Assembly: GCF_014200015.1 (NCBI RefSeq)
Contig: NZ_JACHOT010000001.1
Coordinates: 1,674,001-1,738,000 of the forward strand
From: Aminobacter niigataensis
GTDB taxonomy: Bacteria > Pseudomonadota > Alphaproteobacteria > Rhizobiales > Rhizobiaceae
Direction: 5' to 3'
DNA: 64,000 nt
In this document: one piece after another, positions 59,964-64,000 of the stretch
Layout: the number at the start of each line of letters is the position of its first letter
How positions within the stretch are numbered: position 1 is the stretch's first letter
Program-made: the position numbers and the translations under genes
Notes under the pieces: model-generated
What the model was told of the DNA's origin: nothing
Seen by the model: only the letters and a program-made list of their open reading frames with translations
Databases searched by the model: none

Positions 59964-60899
59964 ATGCTCAGGACAATTGGCTTCGCCTCGCTTATGAGTG
60001 TTATAACATTAACCTCGCTCGGAACGACTTCGGCCTCTGCCGAACCGCTCAAGGTCGTGGCAAGCTTCTCGATCATCGGCGACTTCGCCCGGAATGTCGG
60101 CGGTGACCGCATCGAACTGACCACGCTGGTCGGACCGGACGGCGACGCCCATGTCTACGAGCCCTCGCCCGCCGACGCGGTGACCATGTCCAAGGCCAAT
60201 GTCGTCCTGGTCAACGGCCTGCAGTTCGAAGGCTTCCTGCAACGCCTTGTCGAGGCCAGCGCCACCAAGGCTTCGGTGGTCGAACTGACCAAGGGCGTGT
60301 TGCCGATCAAGATGAAGCAAGGGCATGAGCACACTGCCGAGGCAGGCAGCGACGATCACAACCACGGCGACCTCGATCCGCACGCCTTCCAGTCGATCGC
60401 CAACGCCAGGATCTATGTGAAGAACATCGCCGACGCCTTCTGCGCCGCCGACGCCACCGGCTGCGACAGCTACAAGGCAAACGCCGAAGTCTATACCGCC
60501 AAACTCGACGCGGCCGATGCCGAGGTCAAGGTGGCGGTGGCGGCAATCCCCGAGGACAAGCGCATCGTCATCACCTCGCACGATGCCTTCGGCTATTTCG
60601 AGAACGCCTACGGCCTGACCTTCCTGGCGCCGGAGGGTATTTCGACCGAAGCGGAGGCCTCGGCGGCCGATGTCGCGGCGCTGATCTCGCAGGTGCGCGG
60701 CGACAAGGCATCGGCGATCTTTCTGGAAAACATCACAAATCCGCGCCTGATCGAGCAGATCTCCTCGGAAACCGGCGTCAAAGTCGGTGGAACGCTCTAT
60801 TCCGACGCGCTGTCCAAGGCCGACGGCCCGGCCGCGACCTACATCGACATGATGAAGACCAACATCGCCACCATCAAGGGCGCGATCCTCGGCAGCTAA
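59964..60899 (+). CDS. aztC: Zinc ABC transporter substrate-binding protein AztC
   Basis: 311 residues from the second of two ATGs, chosen for GGAGAG four bases before it. Signal peptide ends near TSASA. Cluster A-I (ZnuA/TroA) fold with the expected ligands: His in GDAHVYEPSP, His in DLDPHAF, His in SHDAFGYF, and Asp in LYSDAL. A His-rich mobile loop (GHEHTAEAGSDDHNHGD) lies between the first two. A cysteine pair near 160-170 (FCAADATGC) probably forms a disulfide. It binds Zn2+ in the periplasm and can be loaded by AztD. Confidence 0.9.
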   Translation: MLRTIGFASLMSVITLTSLGTTSASAEPLKVVASFSIIGDFARNVGGDRIELTTLVGPDGDAHVYEPSPADAVTMSKANVVLVNGLQFEGFLQRLVEASATKASVVELTKGVLPIKMKQGHEHTAEAGSDDHNHGDLDPHAFQSIANARIYVKNIADAFCAADATGCDSYKANAEVYTAKLDAADAEVKVAVAAIPEDKRIVITSHDAFGYFENAYGLTFLAPEGISTEAEASAADVAALISQVRGDKASAIFLENITNPRLIEQISSETGVKVGGTLYSDALSKADGPAATYIDMMKTNIATIKGAILGS

Positions 60900-60913
60900 C
60901 CAGATATCGCCAA

Positions 60914-60934
60914 GCGGCCAGCAGGCCGCCTTTT
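60914..60934 (+). terminator. Terminator after aztC (first of two)
   Basis: GCGGCC-AGCA-GGCCGC followed by CTTTT, 15 bases after the aztC stop. Confidence 0.6.
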
Positions 60935-60971
60935 GGCCCCACAATCCGATCTGACTAACCAGCCGGCATGA

Positions 60972-61000
60972 GGCGGGGCCCAAAACCTCGCCTTTTTCTC
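60972..61000 (+). terminator. Terminator after aztC (second of two)
   Basis: GGCGGGG and CCTCGCC (one G-T pair) around a 7-base loop, followed by TTTTTCTC. Together with the preceding hairpin it isolates aztD from the aztABC message. Confidence 0.7.
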
Positions 61001-61010
61001 AAACTCCACC

Positions 61011-61025
61011 TGTTATGTAATAACA
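61011..61025. promoter_or_regulatory. Zur box upstream of aztD
   Basis: TGTTAT-GTA-ATAACA, perfect arms identical to the core of Zur sites, 15 bases before the aztD start. Indicates a separate zinc-repressed promoter for aztD. Confidence 0.75.
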
Positions 61026-61040
61026 TTTTATGAGGAACGT

Positions 61041-62237
61041 ATGAAACATCTGCTCGCCTCCACGCCTGCGCTTGCCGTTCTGCTCGGTTTCGCCACTGCT
61101 TCTGCCTTCGCGGAGGAACAAACCGCATGGCGGCTGTTCGTTTCCGATCACGCCCAACCGATCGTCCACGCCATCGACATGGAGACCGGCCAGAAGATCG
61201 ACACGTTCAACGTCAGGGCACCGACCAGCCTCTACCGCTCCGCCAGCGGCCGCACCGTCTTTGCCGTGCAGGGCAAGGGCGATGTGATCTCGGTGCTTTC
61301 GAGCGGCATTTCTTTCGGCGACCATGGCGATCACGGCGACATCAGCATGGAGGCGCCAAAGCTTCTTGATGTCAGCTTCGAGGGCAAGAAGCCGTCGCAT
61401 TTCGTCGACCATGAGGGCGACATCGCCCTGTTCTTCGACGGAGAGGGGAAGACGCGGGTCACACGAGAGGCTGACATTCTCGAGGGCAAGCCGGCCATTC
61501 GCGAAGTGACTACCGACGCGCCGCATCACGGCGTGGCCATCGCCCTGGGCGACCACGTGTTTGTGTCGGAGCCGAACCTGGAAAAACCCGATGAGTTGCC
61601 CATCGGCATTCGCGTGGTCGACCGTTCGGGAGCGTCCGTCGGGGGCCTGCACGATTGCCCGGACCTGCACGGCGAGGCGTCATCGGGCAACCTTGTTGCG
61701 GTTGCCTGCGCCAAAGGCCTACTCATCACTTCGACAGGCACAGGTGCCCCTGCGATCAACCTGCTGCCCTACGCCGACCTTCCCGAAGGCAAATCGACGA
61801 CGCTGGTGGGCGGTCGCGGCCTGCAATACTTCCTCGGCAATTATGGTCCCAGCGCCGTCGTCCTGATCGATCCGAAGTCCGATGACGCCTTCAGGCTGAT
61901 CGAACTGCCGACACGCCGCGTGCATTTCACCGTCGATCCTGTGCGGGCGAAGTTCGCCTATGTCTTCACCGAAGACGGCCAATTGCACCGGATCGACGTG
62001 GTGGCGGGCAAGGTGGATGCCTCGCTCAAGCTGACCGAGCCCTACAGCATGGACGGCCACTGGAGCGACCCGCGTCCGCGCATCGCCGTCGCCGGCGATC
62101 GCATCGTGGTCTCGGACCCGCTGAAAGGCGTCCTGCATACCGTCGATGCCACGACCTTTACGCCGACTGAGGAGATTTCCGTCGAAGGCAAGCCGTTCAA
62201 CCTCGTTGCCGTCGGCGGATCCGGAGAAGCCCATTGA
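61041..62237 (+). CDS. aztD: Periplasmic zinc metallochaperone AztD
   Basis: 398 residues, with GAGG close before the ATG. Signal peptide ends near ASAFA. The mature protein is a run of short beta strands typical of a beta-propeller (WRLFVSDHAQPIVHAIDMETG at the start, LVGGRGLQYFLGNYGPSAVVLID near 255). A metal-binding loop FGDHGDHGD lies near residue 94, and further His/Asp-rich segments (THE-like DAPHHGV, HDCPDLHGE) follow. AztD of Paracoccus denitrificans binds zinc and hands it to AztC. Placement after aztABC with its own Zur box supports this identity. Confidence 0.82.
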   Translation: MKHLLASTPALAVLLGFATASAFAEEQTAWRLFVSDHAQPIVHAIDMETGQKIDTFNVRAPTSLYRSASGRTVFAVQGKGDVISVLSSGISFGDHGDHGDISMEAPKLLDVSFEGKKPSHFVDHEGDIALFFDGEGKTRVTREADILEGKPAIREVTTDAPHHGVAIALGDHVFVSEPNLEKPDELPIGIRVVDRSGASVGGLHDCPDLHGEASSGNLVAVACAKGLLITSTGTGAPAINLLPYADLPEGKSTTLVGGRGLQYFLGNYGPSAVVLIDPKSDDAFRLIELPTRRVHFTVDPVRAKFAYVFTEDGQLHRIDVVAGKVDASLKLTEPYSMDGHWSDPRPRIAVAGDRIVVSDPLKGVLHTVDATTFTPTEEISVEGKPFNLVAVGGSGEAH

Positions 62238-62241
62238 AATG

Positions 62242-62272
62242 ACGGGGGAGCCGGACACACCGGCTCCCCCGT
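62242..62272 (+). terminator. Stable hairpin after aztD
   Basis: ACGGGGGAGCCGG and CCGGCTCCCCCGT, a 13-base perfect stem with a 5-base loop, four bases after the aztD stop. No T run follows, so termination may be only partial. Confidence 0.55.
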
Positions 62273-62375
62273 CCTGCATCTGCTACCTGCAGACGGTTGC
62301 CCCGGGGCGCCAGCAGTGGCAAGACTGGCGCCGACCGGCCGCGACTGCGGCCCACGAACCCTTGCGAGGACGAAC

Positions 62376-62714
62376 ATGGAAATTCGCCAGATCACCGACG
62401 ATTACTCGGTTTCCGGCCAGATCACGCCGGACGAAGTTGCCGCCGTCAAGGCCGCTGGCTTCAAGAGCGTGATCTGCAACCGGCCCGACGACGAGCAGCC
62501 CGGCCAGCCTTCCGCAGGCAGCGTCAAGGCAGCAGTCGAGGCAGCCGGCCTTGCTTTCCGCCATATCCCCGTCATCAGCGGCCAGATGACCGGCGACAAT
62601 GTTGCCGACATGGCCGATGCGCTCGACGAGATGGAAGGTCCGGTCTTCGCCTATTGCCGCTCGGGCGCCCGCTGCACCAACCTCTACATGGCAATCCAGC
62701 AGAGCAAGGGTTGA
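62376..62714 (+). CDS. TIGR01244-type CX5R phosphatase/sulfurtransferase-like protein
   Basis: 112 residues from the ATG after GAGGACGA; 20 extra upstream codons are rejected. Begins with the family phrase QITDDYSVSGQITPDEV and has FKSVICNRPDDE near 30 and HIPVISGQMT near 64. The active-site loop YCRSGARC near 94 is a Cys-X5-Arg phosphate/persulfide loop shared by dual-specificity phosphatases and the N-terminal half of Blh (beta-lactamase-hydrolase-like) proteins. Members of this DUF442 family are linked to sulfide or persulfide handling; the substrate here is not known. Confidence 0.8.
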   Translation: MEIRQITDDYSVSGQITPDEVAAVKAAGFKSVICNRPDDEQPGQPSAGSVKAAVEAAGLAFRHIPVISGQMTGDNVADMADALDEMEGPVFAYCRSGARCTNLYMAIQQSKG

Positions 62715-62756
62715 TTGGAGCGGCAGCGGACGCGCTTCGATTTGCAGGACCACCAA

Positions 62757-62780
62757 TTATGACCTAAATTATGGTCATAA
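62757..62780. promoter_or_regulatory. Operator palindrome of the toxin-antitoxin pair
   Basis: TTATGACC-N8-GGTCATAA, perfect 8-base arms, ending 11 bases before the antitoxin start and touching its AAGGA ribosome site. A typical place for autoregulation by the antitoxin or toxin-antitoxin complex. Confidence 0.65.
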
Positions 62781-62791
62781 GGATTGTGCCC

Positions 62792-63019
62792 ATGAACGTT
62801 TCCGTCGCCGAGGCCAAAGCCAAGTTCTCCGAACTCATCAAGCGGGCTGAAGCCGGCGAGGAGATTGTCGTCACGCGCCACGGCAAGGCCGTGGCGCGCG
62901 TCATGCCGCCGGAGCCAGAACGGGAATTGCTTCCCCGGATCGGTGCGCTCAAGGGCAAGATCTGGATCGCTGAGGATTTTGACGCGCCGCTTGATGACTT
63001 CAAGGACTACATGAAGTGA
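62792..63019 (+). CDS. Antitoxin, Phd/YefM family
   Basis: 75 residues from the ATG eight bases after AAGGA; an ATG at 62771 inside the operator has no ribosome site. MNVSVAEAKAKFSELIKRAEAGEEIVVTRHGKAVARV is the Phd/YefM DNA-binding fold. The acidic C-terminus (IAEDFDAPLDDF) should wrap the toxin active site. Overlaps the toxin start by four bases (GTGA). Confidence 0.9.
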   Translation: MNVSVAEAKAKFSELIKRAEAGEEIVVTRHGKAVARVMPPEPERELLPRIGALKGKIWIAEDFDAPLDDFKDYMK

Positions 63020-63393
63020 CCGGCGAGGCCTTTCTCGCCGACACGCATATCATCCTGTGGTCGATCAACGACGACCCACGACTGAGGCCAGCACACCGGA
63101 AGATTCTCGCCTCTTCGACGATTGTCTATGCCAGCGCGGCGAGCGTCTGGGAGATTGCGATCAAGCAGAACATCGGAAAGTTGGACGCGCCGATCAATCT
63201 CGACGTCCTCCTTCCTAGAATGCAGTTTACGCCGCTTGCCATCACCATCGAGCACGCACAGCGCGTGGCCGGATTGCCTCGCCATCACGGCGACCCGTTC
63301 GACCGTCTCCTGATCGCACAAGCGCAGACCGAGAACCTGTCGATCCTCACCGCCGATCCATTGTTCTCGCACTACGACGTCGCACTCGCCTGA
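63016..63393 (+). CDS. vapC: Toxin, PIN-domain ribonuclease (VapC-like)
   Basis: 125 residues from a GTG overlapping the antitoxin stop. PIN acidic residues are in place: D9 (LADTHIILW), E46 (ASVWEIAIK), D96 (DPFDRLLIAQA) and D114 (LTADPLF). Type II VapC toxins cleave tRNA or rRNA and are held inactive by their antitoxin. The gene appears intact. Its 3' end overlaps the convergent DinB-like gene by 22 bases. Confidence 0.9.
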   Translation: MTGEAFLADTHIILWSINDDPRLRPAHRKILASSTIVYASAASVWEIAIKQNIGKLDAPINLDVLLPRMQFTPLAITIEHAQRVAGLPRHHGDPFDRLLIAQAQTENLSILTADPLFSHYDVALA

Positions 63394-63926
63394 AGCCCCA
63401 GCCGCTCGACCTCTTCGCTGCGGAACTGCAGATCGTAGTCGAGGAAGAACTCGTCGAGTTGCGGCGGGGCGGCGGAAGTGCCCGACAACATCGCATGCAC
63501 CTGACCACGATGGTGGATCTGGTGGATGTAGAGATGCGCAAGCAGATCGCCGATGCGCTCGGGTATCTGCCCCGCCTCGCCGCGGTCGGAGAGCACCGGC
63601 CTGTCGAGATCGGCCTCCGTCAGCCGGTCGCAACAGCCGATCAGCCGGCGGTCGAACTCCGCTTGAGCTCTTGCCAACGCCACCGCGTCGTCGAAATCGA
63701 CAAAACGGTCGAACACCCTTCGCCCCTCACCGCCCTCTTCGATCATGTCGAGATAATAGATATCGACTGACAGGATATGGTTGAGCGTCTCCTTGAGGGA
63801 CGGAAAGAAACTGGTCCGCACAGCCTCGAATTCGCCCGGCCTCAAGGCCTGCACGGCGCGGTAGATGCGGTCGTTCGACCACAGATTGTTCCGCGCCATG
63901 CAGCGAAAGTGGCTCGTCAAGTCCAT
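63372..63926 (-). CDS. DinB/YfiT-family putative metal-dependent protein
   Basis: 184 residues, four-helix-bundle pattern. Metal-binding histidines are visible in LNHILSVDIYYLD near 48 and in HLYIHQIHHRGQVHAML near 130-146, the usual DinB arrangement. Family members are often thiol-dependent transferases or stress proteins of unknown substrate. Begins MDLTSHFRCMARNNLWSN, the standard opening of this group. Seven bases downstream of another leftward gene and convergent with vapC. Confidence 0.85.
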   Translation of the reverse strand: MDLTSHFRCMARNNLWSNDRIYRAVQALRPGEFEAVRTSFFPSLKETLNHILSVDIYYLDMIEEGGEGRRVFDRFVDFDDAVALARAQAEFDRRLIGCCDRLTEADLDRPVLSDRGEAGQIPERIGDLLAHLYIHQIHHRGQVHAMLSGTSAAPPQLDEFFLDYDLQFRSEEVERLGLQASATS

Positions 63927-63933
63927 GGCGGCC

Positions 63934-64000
63934 TCAGGCCGGCTCGAAGCGGCCGACCTGGCGTTCGATCGCGCCGAAGATGGAGTGGCCGGACTTGTCC
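63934..64000 (-). CDS. 3' end of an unidentified gene, cut by the window edge
   Basis: Only 21 C-terminal codons are visible, ending FGAIERQVGRFEPA before a TGA, seven bases before the DinB-like start, in the same direction. The spacing suggests an operon with the DinB-like gene. Too short to identify. Confidence 0.5.
   Translation of the reverse strand, partial: DKSGHSIFGAIERQVGRFEPA

Noticed and set aside
59999-60008. TGTTATAACA palindrome inside the start of aztC, considered as a third Zur site
   Set aside because: The half-sites are two bases too close; with the normal 3-base spacer only one arm matches. It may simply encode Val-Ile-Thr in the signal peptide.
62771-62791. Upstream ATG for the antitoxin
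   Set aside because: It lies inside the operator palindrome and has no ribosome site; the ATG at 62792 has AAGGA at normal distance.

Overview
The window is GC-rich chromosomal DNA with strongly biased third codon positions, which produces many long antisense shadow frames. The gene content points to an alphaproteobacterium of the Hyphomicrobiales (Rhizobiales), probably Mesorhizobium, Aminobacter or another Phyllobacteriaceae relative. The main evidence is the cyclic beta-1,2-glucan pair ndvB/ndvA, the rhizobial glycerol ABC operon glpD-glpSTPQUV-glpK, the zinc system aztABCD, and a hut cluster that uses the HutF/HutG route. I saw no insertion sequence, prophage, CRISPR array, rRNA or tRNA.

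Layout. (1) 1-13.5 kb is a surface-polysaccharide locus. It holds a 5'-truncated acetyltransferase-like gene; a leftward set of a secreted GH16 glycanase, a flippase fused to an APH-like kinase domain, a large polytopic membrane protein and two long SEL1-repeat periplasmic proteins; a FemAB/CelD-like acyltransferase; and a POTRA-domain protein that ends in membrane helices instead of a beta-barrel. (2) 13.7-16.4 kb encodes an FtsK/SpoIIIE translocase with no membrane domain. (3) 16.5-24.0 kb is a sugar-uptake operon: a ROK repressor divergent from a binding protein, two permeases, a SIS-domain enzyme, a PfkB kinase and an ATPase, mostly with ATGA overlaps. An 8-bp-arm palindrome lies between repressor and operon. 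(4) 24.3-26.2 kb has an AzgA-type purine permease and a periplasmic cytochrome c. (5) 26.7-35.9 kb is the glycerol operon. Its two ATPases show complementary degeneracy (one lost the switch histidine, the other the LSGGQ signature), which predicts one working ATP site per heterodimer. (6) 35.9-49.4 kb has a nitronate monooxygenase-like enzyme, a lone ccmC, ndvA, the 2851-residue ndvB and an FMN reductase. (7) 49.5-57.6 kb is the histidine-utilisation cluster, hutI-H-G-U-D leftward and hutF-hutC rightward, with a TGTATATACA operator in the divergent promoter. (8) 57.7-62.7 kb has a RidA protein, the zinc importer aztABC and chaperone aztD with Zur-like boxes, and a small CX5R phosphatase/sulfurtransferase-like protein. 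(9) 62.8-64.0 kb has a Phd/VapC toxin-antitoxin pair with its operator palindrome, a DinB-like protein and the tail of one more gene.

Functionally the window joins envelope and exopolysaccharide production (EPS locus, NdvAB) with scavenging of sugars, purines, glycerol, histidine and zinc, as expected of a soil or plant-associated bacterium. The least explained parts are the EPS locus with its fusion protein and barrel-less POTRA protein, and the asymmetric glycerol ATPase pair. Function calls come from reading translated sequence and motifs only; no database search was possible.
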